64,000 bases of DNA from Streptomyces sp. NBC_01237 (GTDB lineage: Bacteria; Actinomycetota; Actinomycetes; Streptomycetales; Streptomycetaceae): NCBI RefSeq assembly GCF_035917275.1, contig NZ_CP108508.1, forward strand, positions 2,046,001 through 2,110,000. Direction: 5' to 3'. Below the pieces are notes generated by a model. It was not told the DNA's origin and did no database searches. It saw only the letters and a program-made list of their open reading frames with translations. Each line of letters begins with the position of its first letter. Positions within the stretch are counted from its first letter, which is position 1. The translations under genes were made by a program, and so were the position numbers. This document shows positions 30,793 through 40,910 of the stretch, piece after piece.

Positions 30793-31485
30793 ATGATTGA
30801 TCATGCGCGCGACCTGGAAGCTGTACGCGAAGCGACCGAACGACTGCTCACCGCAGCGGGCAAATGGGACAACGCCACTGTCGGCGAGCCGTCACGGTTG
30901 CCCGGCTGGAGCCGGGGCCATGTACTGGCCCACCTGTCACGTAACGCCGACGCGCTGGCAAATGTTCTCCGGGGCCTGCCGATGTACGCGAGCAGCGAAA
31001 CCCGGGACCAGGACATCGCCCGCGACGCCCCCCGCCCTCTCGCCGAACAACTGGCCGACCTCCGCGACAGCGGGGCCCGCTTCCTCGCGGCGGCCGCCGC
31101 GGAGCCGGCCGACTGGTCGCGTACGGTCACCCTGCGCAACGGGGTCACGGACTCGGCGGCGCGGGTCCCCTTCCGCCGCCGGATCGAGCTGGAGCTGCAC
31201 CAGGTCGACCTGGGCATCGGCTACGAGCTGGAGGACCTGCCGGAGGAGTTCGTGACCCGGGAGATCGCCTTCCTCACCGCCCGCTTCGCCGGGCACCCCG
31301 ACGTGGTGGCCACCACCGTGACCGACGAGGACGGCCGCCACTGGTCGACGGGCGGCGGCGCCGAGGGCGGACCGACGGCGGTCCGCGGTCCGGCGGCCGA
31401 GCTGCTCGGCTGGCTCTGCGGGCGGCGCGACGGCTCGGCCCTGACCGTGCCGAACGGCCCGCTGCCCGCGCTGCCGCCGCTATAG
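30793..31485 (+). CDS. Maleylpyruvate isomerase family mycothiol-dependent enzyme
   Basis: DinB-fold protein of the family of mycothiol-dependent maleylpyruvate isomerases. The 230-residue sequence opens [19 protein letters not shown] and has the conserved [20 protein letters not shown], whose His is a metal ligand in this fold, followed by [16 protein letters not shown] with the other expected ligands. The C-terminal 60 residues match the small second domain. The true substrate in Streptomyces is unknown. It is leaderless and 10 nt ahead of the MBL hydrolase gene. Confidence 0.88.
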   Translation: MIDHARDLEAVREATERLLTAAGKWDNATVGEPSRLPGWSRGHVLAHLSRNADALANVLRGLPMYASSETRDQDIARDAPRPLAEQLADLRDSGARFLAAAAAEPADWSRTVTLRNGVTDSAARVPFRRRIELELHQVDLGIGYELEDLPEEFVTREIAFLTARFAGHPDVVATTVTDEDGRHWSTGGGAEGGPTAVRGPAAELLGWLCGRRDGSALTVPNGPLPALPPL

Positions 31486-31495
31486 GCTGGGCCGT

Positions 31496-32152
31496 ATGAC
31501 GTACAGCGGAGCGGTCAAGGTCGGCGGACCTGCGGATGTGCACGAGCTGACGGATCTGATGATCTCCAAGGTCGCCGTCGGCCGGATGAACAACAACGCG
31601 TATCTGCTGCGCTGCCGGGCCACCGGCGAGCAGCTCCTGATCGACGCGGCCGCCGAGGCGCGGACCCTGCTCGGGCTGATCGGTGACGACGGCATCACGT
31701 CCGTCGTCACGACCCATCAGCACGGCGATCACTGGCAGGCGCTGGGCGAGGTGGTGGCGGCCACCGGAGCACGTACGTACGCGGGCCGGTACGACGCCGA
31801 GGGCATCCCGGTCCCGACCGACGTACTCGTCGAGGACAACGACACGATCCGCGTCGGCCGGGTCTCGCTGACCGCCCGCCATCTGACCGGACACACGCCG
31901 GGCTCCATCGCGCTGGTCTACGACGACCCGCACGGAGCTCCGCACCTGTTCACGGGAGACTGCCTCTTCCCCGGCGGGGTCGGCAATACGCGCAAGGACC
32001 CGGATGCCTTCGCGAGCCTGCTCCACGACGTGGAGACCAAGCTGTTCGACCGGCTGCCCGACGAGACCTGGGTCTACCCCGGGCACGGGCACGACACCAC
32101 GCTCGGCGACGAGCGTCCGCAGCTCCCCGGCTGGCGCGCCCGCGGCTGGTGA
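31496..32152 (+). CDS. MBL-fold metallo-hydrolase
   Basis: The 218-residue protein has the metallo-beta-lactamase site HQHGDHW (H74, H76, D78, H79), then TGHTPGSIALVY, FTGDCLFPGG (bridging Asp) and WVYPGHGHDT (last His), typical of glyoxalase II-like hydrolases. The start ATG is 7 nt after TAGGCT, so it too is probably leaderless. It follows the mycothiol-type gene by 10 nt, and a thioester or thiol-conjugate substrate is a plausible inference. Confidence 0.9.
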   Translation: MTYSGAVKVGGPADVHELTDLMISKVAVGRMNNNAYLLRCRATGEQLLIDAAAEARTLLGLIGDDGITSVVTTHQHGDHWQALGEVVAATGARTYAGRYDAEGIPVPTDVLVEDNDTIRVGRVSLTARHLTGHTPGSIALVYDDPHGAPHLFTGDCLFPGGVGNTRKDPDAFASLLHDVETKLFDRLPDETWVYPGHGHDTTLGDERPQLPGWRARGW

Positions 32153-32168
32153 CCCGCCCGCGCGACGC

Positions 32169-32228
32169 GTGACCCACGGACGCCGGGGGTGACCCACGGA
32201 CGTCATGGGTGAGCCACGGACGTCGTGG
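32169..32228. repeat. 20-bp tandem repeat, three imperfect copies
   Basis: Units GTGACCCACGGACGCCGGGG, GTGACCCACGGACGTCATGG and GTGAGCCACGGACGTCGTGG start at 32169, 32189 and 32209. They lie in the gap after the MBL gene. The last unit contains CCACG-GACGT-CGTGG, a small hairpin. Confidence 0.85.
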
Positions 32229-32287
32229 GTGGCGTTCCTCGGACGCCCCGTGACCGTCGTCGCCGATGGGTCCCCAGGAGCGTGCGG

Positions 32288-32325
32288 GCCGCCCCGGCCC
32301 TCTACGCACACCGGCCGGGGCGGGC
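32288..32325 (+). terminator. Convergent terminator between MBL gene and terC
   Basis: Near-perfect stem GCCGCCCCGGCC with GGCCGGGGCGGGC (one mismatch) and a 13-nt loop, placed between two convergent genes. Confidence 0.6.
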
Positions 32326-32423
32326 GGACACATCCGCACTCGCCCCGGCCGGTGCCGGACCTTCCCGCGCAGCCTCTGCGGCCGGCGCGCTGCACCGCCT
32401 CGGCGGCGCAGCGGCTCAGTGGC

Positions 32424-33437
32424 TCAGCCGGAGATGCTCTTGGTCTCCTCGTCGGTCGGCTCGGCCGCCTTCGCCGCCTCGGCCTCGGCCGCCGCCACCT
32501 GCTTCTTGTTGGCGATGAGGCTGGTGATCGTGGTGATCACCAGCACGCCGCAGATGACGGAGAGCGAGAACGGGATGGAGATCTCGGGGACATGTACCCC
32601 GGACTCGTGCAGCGCGTGCAGCACCAGCTTGACGCCGATGAAGCCGAGGATCACCGAGAGGCCGTAGCTGAGGTGAACCAGCTTCTTCAGCAGACCGCCG
32701 ATGAGGAAGTACAGCTGACGCAGCCCCATCAGGGCGAAGGCGTTGGCGGTGAAGACGATGTACGGGTCCTGGGTCAGGCCGAAGATCGCCGGGATGGAGT
32801 CCAGCGCGAACAGCACATCGGTGGTGCCGATGGCGAGCATGACCACCATCAGGGGGGTCAGGACACGCTTGCCGTTGTTCCTGATGAAGAGCTTGGTGCC
32901 GTGGTACCTGTCGGCGACACCGAAGCGGTGCTCGATCGACTTGAGGAGTCGGTTCTCCTCGAAGTCCTCTTCCTCGTCACCGGCCCGCGCCTCCTGGATG
33001 AGCTTCCAGGCGGTGTAGATCAGGAACGCGCCGAAGATGTAGAAGACCCACGAGAAGTTGGCGATGACGGCGGCACCGGCGGCGATGAAGATCGCTCGCA
33101 GTACCAGCGCGATCAGCACGCCGATGAGCAGCACGCGCTGCTGGAGGTGGGACGGCACCGAGAACTTCGCCATGATCAGGACGAAGACGAAGAGGTTGTC
33201 GACACTGAGCGACTTCTCGGTGATGAAGCCGGCGAAGAACTCGCCGGAGGCCTGGCTCTCGCCGAAGACCAGCAGGCCCAGTCCGAAGAGGACGGCCAGC
33301 GTGATCCAGACGATGGTCCAGATTCCTGCTTCTTTGGTCGACACGTCATGGGGCTTGCGCCCGATGAAGAAGTCGACGGCGATCAAGGCGCACAGACCAA
33401 GAATGGTCAGCACCCAAAGGGTCCATGAAACGTCCAC
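32424..33437 (-). CDS. TerC family membrane protein (putative manganese exporter)
   Basis: The 337-residue protein has about nine membrane segments and the TerC hallmarks SLSVDNLFVFVLIM and TTDVLFALDSIPAIF, the two acidic motifs (DN and DS) thought to bind the transported metal. A cytoplasmic loop EEEDFEENRLLKSIEHRF separates the halves; the tail is Ala/Glu-rich. GTG 33437 has GGAGG four bases upstream. It is preceded by a yybP-ykoY riboswitch, which fits the family role of Mn2+ export, for example to metallate secreted enzymes. Confidence 0.93.
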   Translation of the reverse strand: MDVSWTLWVLTILGLCALIAVDFFIGRKPHDVSTKEAGIWTIVWITLAVLFGLGLLVFGESQASGEFFAGFITEKSLSVDNLFVFVLIMAKFSVPSHLQQRVLLIGVLIALVLRAIFIAAGAAVIANFSWVFYIFGAFLIYTAWKLIQEARAGDEEEDFEENRLLKSIEHRFGVADRYHGTKLFIRNNGKRVLTPLMVVMLAIGTTDVLFALDSIPAIFGLTQDPYIVFTANAFALMGLRQLYFLIGGLLKKLVHLSYGLSVILGFIGVKLVLHALHESGVHVPEISIPFSLSVICGVLVITTITSLIANKKQVAAAEAEAAKAAEPTDEETKSISG

Positions 33438-33439
33438 TG

Positions 33440-33595
33440 CGCCTCCGGCAGTTCGCTACGGCTACTGATCAGCGTCGTCGCTGCCGGAGGTCTCTTCCAC
33501 CTGAGCGCACGGGATGCGCGCCTGGCCGACGCCCCGGGACCGGTCACAGTCCGTACTGACGGGAACGTCGCGTATGGGAGTACTCCCCTCCGTCC
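33440..33595 (-). promoter_or_regulatory. yybP-ykoY manganese riboswitch in the terC leader
   Basis: On the minus strand, CGGAGG (33592-33587) runs into the conserved GGGGAGTA (33588-33581), and GAGA (33494-33491) followed by CCTCCG (33490-33485) forms the second half: P1 CGGAGG pairs with CCTCCG, and the L1 GGAGUA and L3 GAGACC signatures of this class face each other. Downstream, CTGCCGGAGG (33451-33442) contains the terC ribosome binding site and is perfectly complementary over 10 bp to CCTCCGGCAG (33490-33481), the 3' strand of P1. So P1 formation and ribosome-site pairing exclude each other: metal binding should free the site and switch translation on. Confidence 0.85.
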
Positions 33596-33600
33596 TCAGA

Positions 33601-33630
33601 ACAGTACAGGTAACACCAAGAAAAGGTAAA
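33601..33630 (-). promoter_or_regulatory. Putative terC promoter
   Basis: TTTACC (33630-33625) and TACTGT (33606-33601) are spaced 18 bp on the minus strand. The start would be near 33594, right at the first base of the riboswitch P1 stem. The region 33600-33660 is strikingly AT- and purine-rich for this genome. Confidence 0.5.
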
Positions 33631-33707
33631 GGGAAGAGTAAAGGAACCACCAAAACAGCAGGTCAGAGCCGTGCGATTCTCATGGAGGGGCATGGATAGC
33701 GGTCGGC

Positions 33708-33745
33708 CCGGGAGTCCCCTGACCGGCCGGTCAGGGGACTCCCGG
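33708..33745 (-). terminator. Perfect 38-nt palindrome after the TerD/large protein
   Basis: 19-bp perfect inverted repeat with core GTCCCCTGACCGGCCGGTCA, 17 nt past the stop of the 656-aa gene on the minus strand. Confidence 0.8.
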
Positions 33746-33762
33746 CGGCCGGGAGGCGGGAC

Positions 33763-35733
33763 TCAGCGACCACCGGTGCGGCGGGCCGCGGCCACAGCGG
33801 CGAGCACCTGTTCCAGGACTCTGCTGCCCGGCGGGAGCACCGGCGGTTCGTACGTCCAGGCATGGCCGACCCAGGGATCGGCGAGATGACTGTCGGCCAC
33901 GGGGGTGATCCGCAGCAGGGAGCGCCACAGCGGGTCGAGGACCGGGCCGTACGCCCCGGCGTCCTCCCGGTCCGCGACCATCAGCAGATGCACCCCGACC
34001 GAGGGGCCCTCGTCGGCGAGGTAGCGCAACTGGGTCACGGCCCGGTCGTCGAAACCGTGCGGGAAGTCGTTGACGATGAGGAGCTGCTCGCCCGTGTCCA
34101 GGTCGGGCGGCAGCGAGTCGGCGGCACCGGCTCTGACCGCCATCTGCACCAGGTCCACGCGCCGGGTGAGGTGGGCGAGGACCGAGGCCACTCCCCCGGG
34201 TCCGGCGGCCGGCGGCCCGGTGAGGACTCCCGCGCCGACCAGGGGCGCGAGCGCCCCGGCGGCCGAGCCCGCCGGATCGATGACGTGCACCGAGAACTCC
34301 CCGGTGGGGTAGACGGCGAGCAGGCGGGCGGCGTGGACGACCGCGTTCTCCATGGCGAGGCGGCGCAGCTGGTCGGTGTCCATCAGCGCGGCCTCCTCGG
34401 AGGCCGCGCGGCCGCTGTCGATCCAGATGCCGCGCTCCAGGGGGAGGCGTACGAGCAGCGGGATACGCAGGTCGGGGCGTTCGGGCAGATGGAGGTCGCC
34501 GATGCGCAGGGCCATCGGGATCTCCATCGGGACGCGATGGGCGTGCCAGACGGGGTTGTCCCAGCCCGCGTAGGCGGCGGGGAGCGCGGGCTCCACCACG
34601 TCGGACTCGGCGGCGAGCTGGGCGAGGTCGCGGTCCAGCGCCTCGCGCGCCCGGGTGGTCAGCTCGTCGCGTTTGGCGCGGGCCTCCTCGCGGGCCCGGT
34701 CGCCCGCGCCGCCGATCCGGTTGCGCGGGTCGGACAGGGTCCGGTCGAGCTCCTGCTCCATGCGGGACTCGGCGAAGTCCACGGCGCTGCGGTAGGCGGC
34801 GGTGGCGCGGGCCAGGTCCTCGAACATGCCCCAGATCTGGTTGTAGAGGCGCTCGTCCATGGACCATCCGCTCGCGTCACCCGCGACGGGCGGCGCGGCC
34901 TGTCCCGGCGGGGCCGGGGGCGCCGCGGGCGGGGGCGGCGGGGGCGCGGCGCTCCGGCGGCGCGGGTGGGCGTAGTTGATGGGGCCGCCCACCGTGGCAC
35001 CGGGCGCGCCGGCCGCGGTCGTGGCGGGGTCGGTCGTGGCGGGGTCGGGCAGCGGCTCGGGGGTCCTGGCTGCCGGGGGCGCGGGCGGCTCCCGGTCGGC
35101 CGGGGCGGACGCGGTCCCCGCGCCGGGCCGTACCCGGTCGCCGTCCGGGGCACGGGGCGGTGGCGGAGCCACCGAGCGGGCCATGCCACGGGCGACCGCT
35201 TCCTGGATCGAACCGGCCAGCTCCGCCGCGCGGGCCACTCCCTGGTCCGCGAGCATCTCGGCGAGTCCGTCGGCGTAACCCTGGCCGACGGCGCGTACCT
35301 TCCATGCCCCTTGTCTGCGGTAGAGCTCCAGGGCGCTGACCGCCGACTCGGCGTCCAGGCCGGTGAGCGTGAAGGTGGCGATCTCGGTGCCGTCGAGGCC
35401 GGTGACGGCGACGAAGGGCGCGGCGACCGAGCCGAACCTGACCGGGCCGCCGACGCCCGTCGGGAGGGCCAGCAGCACGGTGACGCGGTGGACCTCGTCG
35501 GGCAGGGCGTCGAGGTCGACGGCGAGCCGGTGGTCCGAGGCGGCCTGCCTGGACACTTCGAGCCCGGGGAGCTGAGGCGATCCGGGGTGGGCGATCCACT
35601 CGATGCCGTGCACCGTGCCCCGTTCGTCGCCGAGGGTGGCTCCGGCCACGACGGGTGAGCCCGCCGATACCCGGATCTCCAGACGGGTCTGGGGCAAGGT
35701 GTGATTCTGCCCCCGGACCAGTTCGGCCGTCAT
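33763..35733 (-). CDS. TerD-domain protein fused to an FtsK/SpoIIIE-like region
   Basis: 656 residues in three parts. Residues 1-190 form a TerD domain (LVRGQNHTLP start, VHRVTVLLALP, FTLTGLDAESAVSALELYRRQGAWKVRAVGQGY, seen in two adjoining pieces). Residues about 195-290 are a Pro/Ala linker. The rest begins with a helical coiled segment (AESRMEQELDRTLSDPRNRI) and continues as an FtsK/SpoIIIE-like ATPase core in which I see no Walker A (GxxxxGKS/T); LLIVNDFPHGF could be the Walker B strand. Calcium-binding TerD domains act in stress and phage-defence-type networks. It is transcribed towards terC and downstream of a second TerD gene. Confidence 0.8.
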   Translation of the reverse strand: MTAELVRGQNHTLPQTRLEIRVSAGSPVVAGATLGDERGTVHGIEWIAHPGSPQLPGLEVSRQAASDHRLAVDLDALPDEVHRVTVLLALPTGVGGPVRFGSVAAPFVAVTGLDGTEIATFTLTGLDAESAVSALELYRRQGAWKVRAVGQGYADGLAEMLADQGVARAAELAGSIQEAVARGMARSVAPPPPRAPDGDRVRPGAGTASAPADREPPAPPAARTPEPLPDPATTDPATTAAGAPGATVGGPINYAHPRRRSAAPPPPPPAAPPAPPGQAAPPVAGDASGWSMDERLYNQIWGMFEDLARATAAYRSAVDFAESRMEQELDRTLSDPRNRIGGAGDRAREEARAKRDELTTRAREALDRDLAQLAAESDVVEPALPAAYAGWDNPVWHAHRVPMEIPMALRIGDLHLPERPDLRIPLLVRLPLERGIWIDSGRAASEEAALMDTDQLRRLAMENAVVHAARLLAVYPTGEFSVHVIDPAGSAAGALAPLVGAGVLTGPPAAGPGGVASVLAHLTRRVDLVQMAVRAGAADSLPPDLDTGEQLLIVNDFPHGFDDRAVTQLRYLADEGPSVGVHLLMVADREDAGAYGPVLDPLWRSLLRITPVADSHLADPWVGHAWTYEPPVLPPGSRVLEQVLAAVAAARRTGGR

Positions 35734-35967
35734 TGCTGCCCTGTCCCCCTCGACGATGGCCCGCGGTGCGGTGCCGTGCTGTTCGGCGGTGCTGCCCGGC
35801 GGTGCCGTGCTGTTCGGCGGTGCTGCCGCTGCTTCGTGGTGTGTGTCCGACGGACGGGCGCGTCCGGTGTCCGGCGCCTGTCGTGGTGTCGTGCGATGTG
35901 GTGCAGCTCCCGGCGGCGGGTGCCTCCGGGAGCTGCTCGTACCGATGCGGACCAGGTGCTGTCGCGC
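35734..35967. other. Gap between the two TerD genes, with a 31-bp duplication
   Basis: GCGGTGCCGTGCTGTTCGGC begins a 31-bp unit present twice in tandem (35768-35798 and 35799-35827). No gene or clear terminator is seen. The promoter of the 656-aa gene must lie here or further upstream. Confidence 0.5.
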
Positions 35968-36546
35968 CTACAGGTGCGGCAGGATCGAGGGCATCAGGTC
36001 CTGGAAGGTGCGGCCGTTGGCCGGGTTGCCCAGGGCCGTCATCTGCCAGCCGCTCCCCGCACGGTGCACCTTCGCCATGATCTGGGCGGTGTACTGGCCG
36101 CCACCGTCGAGTGTGTACCGGGCGAGCTCCTGGCCGTTGGTCTCGTCGACGATGCGGCAGAAGGCGTTCTGCACCTCCTGGAACGTCTGCCCGGTGAAGG
36201 AGTTCACCGTGAAGACGATCTGGTCGATGTGGACCGGGACGCGCTGGAGGTCGACGAGGATCGCCTCGTCGTCGCCGCCCGAACCGGCGCCGCCGACCAG
36301 GTTGTCGCCGGTGTGCTTGACCGAGCCGTCGTCGCTGACGAGGTGCCGGAAGAACACGACGTCAATGGGCTGCTTGTCGGCGAACAGCACGGCCGAGGCA
36401 TCCAGGTCGATCTCCCGGGTACGCGAGCCGAACAGTCCGCGACGCGGAGCCGCCTGCCAGCCGAGCCCCATCCGTACCGCGGTCAGGGTCCCCCCGTCGC
36501 TCTTCTGCAGGCTGATGGCCTGACCCTTGGTCATGTTGACCGTCAC
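35968..36546 (-). CDS. TerD family protein
   Basis: The 192-residue single-domain TerD protein of the tellurium-resistance/stress family contains VNMTKGQAISLQKSDGG, REIDLDASAVLF, KHTGDNLVGGAGSGGDDEAI (the calcium-binding DN..GDDE pattern) and IVFTVNSFTGQTFQEVQNAF. GTG 36546 has AGGGGA eight bases upstream, and MTVNMTKGQ is the usual start. It sits between uvrB and the larger TerD fusion gene. Confidence 0.93.
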   Translation of the reverse strand: MTVNMTKGQAISLQKSDGGTLTAVRMGLGWQAAPRRGLFGSRTREIDLDASAVLFADKQPIDVVFFRHLVSDDGSVKHTGDNLVGGAGSGGDDEAILVDLQRVPVHIDQIVFTVNSFTGQTFQEVQNAFCRIVDETNGQELARYTLDGGGQYTAQIMAKVHRAGSGWQMTALGNPANGRTFQDLMPSILPHL

Positions 36547-36681
36547 GCGCTGTCCCCTCTCCGCATTTTGCCCCGCATCCGTCCGTGTGCGGTTTCCTCG
36601 CACACTACGCAGTTCTCGCCGGACGGCAGCAGGTTCGTGCCGTCTTTGTGTCGTTCTTGCAACACACCGGGTGCGCCCGGT

Positions 36682-38811
<2,130 letters not shown>

Positions 38812-38817
38812 GCAACC

Positions 38818-38840
38818 ACCGTACGACCCCCCACTGACAA
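38818..38840 (-). promoter_or_regulatory. DNA-damage (RecA-NDp/PafBC-type) promoter of uvrB
   Basis: TTGTCAGTG (38840-38832), N8, TACGGT (38823-38818) on the minus strand is a perfect match to TTGTCRGTG-N8-TANNNT, the LexA-independent DNA-damage promoter of actinobacteria. ATG 38811 follows 6 nt later. Confidence 0.8.
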
Positions 38841-38850
38841 CGGCGTCGGA

Positions 38851-39723
38851 TCAGCGGTGGCGCGGGGGCCTGGTGTCCCGGCGGGCGGGGGTCTCATGGG
38901 TCGCGCGCTGCCGCTGGACGGGCATGGTCCGGGGCCGGGCGCCGTCGCGGGCGCCACGGCCGCCCCGCGGGTCGTGCCGGTCGGGCTCCCCCATGACCAC
39001 CAGCGGGTCGAACATCACGACCACCCCGGCCAGCAGCAGGAAACAGGCGGGGCCGATCAGCATCGGGACGATCAGGGTGGCGGGGGTTTCACCGGCCGGG
39101 GCGCCCGAGCCGGCGTCGGCATGCAGGTGGACATCGAGCGCGGCCATGCCGGTGTAGTGCATTCCGCTCACCGCCACCCCCATGACCAGGCTCGCGCCGA
39201 GGCTGGCCGCGAAGCCGTGGACGGAGACGGCGGCCCAGAGCGAGGCCGTCGCGGCCACCACCGCGATCACCACGGAGAGGGACACGGTGACCGTGTCGTA
39301 CGTGAACTGTCCCCGCAGCTGCATCCCGGCCATGCCGAGGTAGTGCATGGAGGCCACGCCGAGGCCGGTGATCGTCCCGCCGGTGATCAGCGCCATGCGC
39401 GTCGCGCCGCGGTAGCCGACAATGAAAATGCCGATGCCGACCATCACGATCGCCACGGCGAGGCTCGCGAAGGTGAGGGCCTTGTCGTAGGCGATCGGTG
39501 CCCCTTCGACGGTGAAGCCCATCATGGCGACGAAATGCATGGTCCAGATACCGGAGCCGATGGAGGTGGCGCCCAGCCCCAGCCAGCCGGCCTTGAAGGA
39601 GCGTTCCGTGCGCAGTGACCGGGTCGTGCAGCGCAGTCCCAGCGCGGCACCGAGACAGGCCATGGCAAAGGCCACGACCGGAGTCACGAGGCCGTAGGTG
39701 AATCCGTCCACTGTGCCCTGCAT
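38851..39723 (-). CDS. MHYT-domain integral membrane sensor protein
   Basis: The 290-residue protein has seven membrane helices carrying three MHYT-type repeats: WTMHFVAMMG, ASMHYLGMAG and SGMHYTGMAAL, where the Met and His residues are proposed to bind copper and sense O2, CO or NO. There is no attached GGDEF/EAL domain; the C-terminal 45 residues are an Arg/Pro-rich cytoplasmic tail. It is upstream of uvrB, separated by the uvrB promoter, and divergent from the glycerophosphodiesterase. Confidence 0.9.
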   Translation of the reverse strand: MQGTVDGFTYGLVTPVVAFAMACLGAALGLRCTTRSLRTERSFKAGWLGLGATSIGSGIWTMHFVAMMGFTVEGAPIAYDKALTFASLAVAIVMVGIGIFIVGYRGATRMALITGGTITGLGVASMHYLGMAGMQLRGQFTYDTVTVSLSVVIAVVAATASLWAAVSVHGFAASLGASLVMGVAVSGMHYTGMAALDVHLHADAGSGAPAGETPATLIVPMLIGPACFLLLAGVVVMFDPLVVMGEPDRHDPRGGRGARDGARPRTMPVQRQRATHETPARRDTRPPRHR

Positions 39724-39848
39724 GCTGGTACGCCCTTCACGGAAGCCCGGGTTGGGGTGACCCTAAGGGGCGAGGCCCGGCAGACAAACATAAGAGCCGC
39801 ATTTTATCGACACGGAAATCGGCCCCCGGATCCGGTACCGAAGATTCC

Positions 39849-39870
39849 GTTCACGTTGTGGCCATCGGTG
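39849..39870 (+). promoter_or_regulatory. Candidate PHO box (PhoP site) before glpQ
   Basis: Two adjacent 11-nt units, GTTCACGTTGT (39849-39859) and GGCCATCGGTG (39860-39870), fit the GTTCAYYYRCG-type direct repeat of PhoP at most conserved positions and with exact 11-nt phasing. The second unit is degenerate at positions 2-3. Secreted GlpQ enzymes are known PhoP targets in Streptomyces. Confidence 0.4.
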
Positions 39871-39937
39871 CCCTGTCCTCCGTTGGTGATCGGCTGCAAG
39901 TCTCTGCCTGTCCGCATCTCTGACGCGAGGAGTACAC

Positions 39938-40813
39938 GTGTCCGTACGCACCGCAACTGCGTCCACCGCTGTCGCCACTCTGCTCGGCGCCGGTGCCCTG
40001 CTGCTTCCCGCCTCCCAGACACAGGCAGCCGACCGGCACGACAGCCCGGTCGTCTTCGCCCACCGGGGTGCCTCGGCCTACGCGCCGGAGAACACCCTGG
40101 CCGCCGTCGACGCCGCGGACGACCTGGGCATCGACTGGGTGGAGAACGATGTACAGCTCACCAAGGACGGTGAGCTGGTCGTCATTCACGACACCAACCT
40201 CAAGCGGACGACGGACGCCGAGCAGGTCTATCCCGACCGCGCCCCCTGGGCGGTCAAGGACTTCACCGCCGCCGAGATCGCCCGACTGGACGCGGGCAGC
40301 TGGTTCGGCACACAGTTCACGGGCGCCCGGGTGCCGACGCTCAAGCAGTATCTGCACCGGGTCGAGAAGAACCGCCAGAAGCTGCTGCTGGAGATCAAGA
40401 GCCCGGAGACGTACCCGGGCATCGAGAAGGCGACCCTGCGGGTGCTGCGGCACGAGGGCTGGCTCGACCGCGGCCACGTCCGGAACAAGCTGATCATCCA
40501 GAGCTTCGGCGGCGACAGCGTGAAGAAGGTGCACGAGCTCCGCCCCGACATCACCACCGGCTTCCTGGGCACCCCGGCGGTGGCCGATCTGCCGTCGTAC
40601 GCGGCGTTCACCGACCAGATCAACCCCTCGTACCCGACGATCAGCGCGGACTACGTGGCGGCCGTGCACGCGCTGAAGGGCGCGCACGGCAAGCGGCTCC
40701 GGGTGAACACCTGGACCGTCAACGACGCGACGAACGCGGCCAAGGTCCAGGGTTTCGGGGTCGACGGCATCATCACCAACTACCCCGACGTCGTGCGCGA
40801 CGCCACGCGCTGA
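39938..40813 (+). CDS. glpQ: Secreted glycerophosphodiester phosphodiesterase
   Basis: Hydrolyses glycerophosphodiesters to glycerol 3-phosphate outside the cell. The 291-residue product has a signal peptide (STAVATLLGAGALLLPASQT, cleavage near QAADR) and a GDPD TIM barrel: AHRGASAYAPENT (H42), metal ligands E69 and D71 in WVENDVQL, and H84 in VVIHD; KLLLEIKSP carries another conserved Glu and VNTWTVND closes the barrel. The GTG start follows GAGGAG at 7 nt. A phosphate-starvation link is suggested by the possible PHO box upstream. Confidence 0.93.
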   Translation: MSVRTATASTAVATLLGAGALLLPASQTQAADRHDSPVVFAHRGASAYAPENTLAAVDAADDLGIDWVENDVQLTKDGELVVIHDTNLKRTTDAEQVYPDRAPWAVKDFTAAEIARLDAGSWFGTQFTGARVPTLKQYLHRVEKNRQKLLLEIKSPETYPGIEKATLRVLRHEGWLDRGHVRNKLIIQSFGGDSVKKVHELRPDITTGFLGTPAVADLPSYAAFTDQINPSYPTISADYVAAVHALKGAHGKRLRVNTWTVNDATNAAKVQGFGVDGIITNYPDVVRDATR

Positions 40814-40880
40814 CCCGGAACACAAGGACGGAGCAGCGCCGGGCGACGGGCGACGGCTACGAACGGCCGTGGATCCGCCG

Positions 40881-40903
40881 TTGTCAGTGACCGGTCGTAC
40901 GGT
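40881..40903 (+). promoter_or_regulatory. DNA-damage (RecA-NDp/PafBC-type) promoter of ogt
   Basis: TTGTCAGTG (40881-40889), N8 and TACGGT (40898-40903) match TTGTCRGTG-N8-TANNNT exactly, and the ATG follows 7 nt later. The block is nearly identical to that of uvrB, including GTCG before the -10 and GGTGGT across it. Confidence 0.8.
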
Positions 40904-40910
40904 GGTCGGC

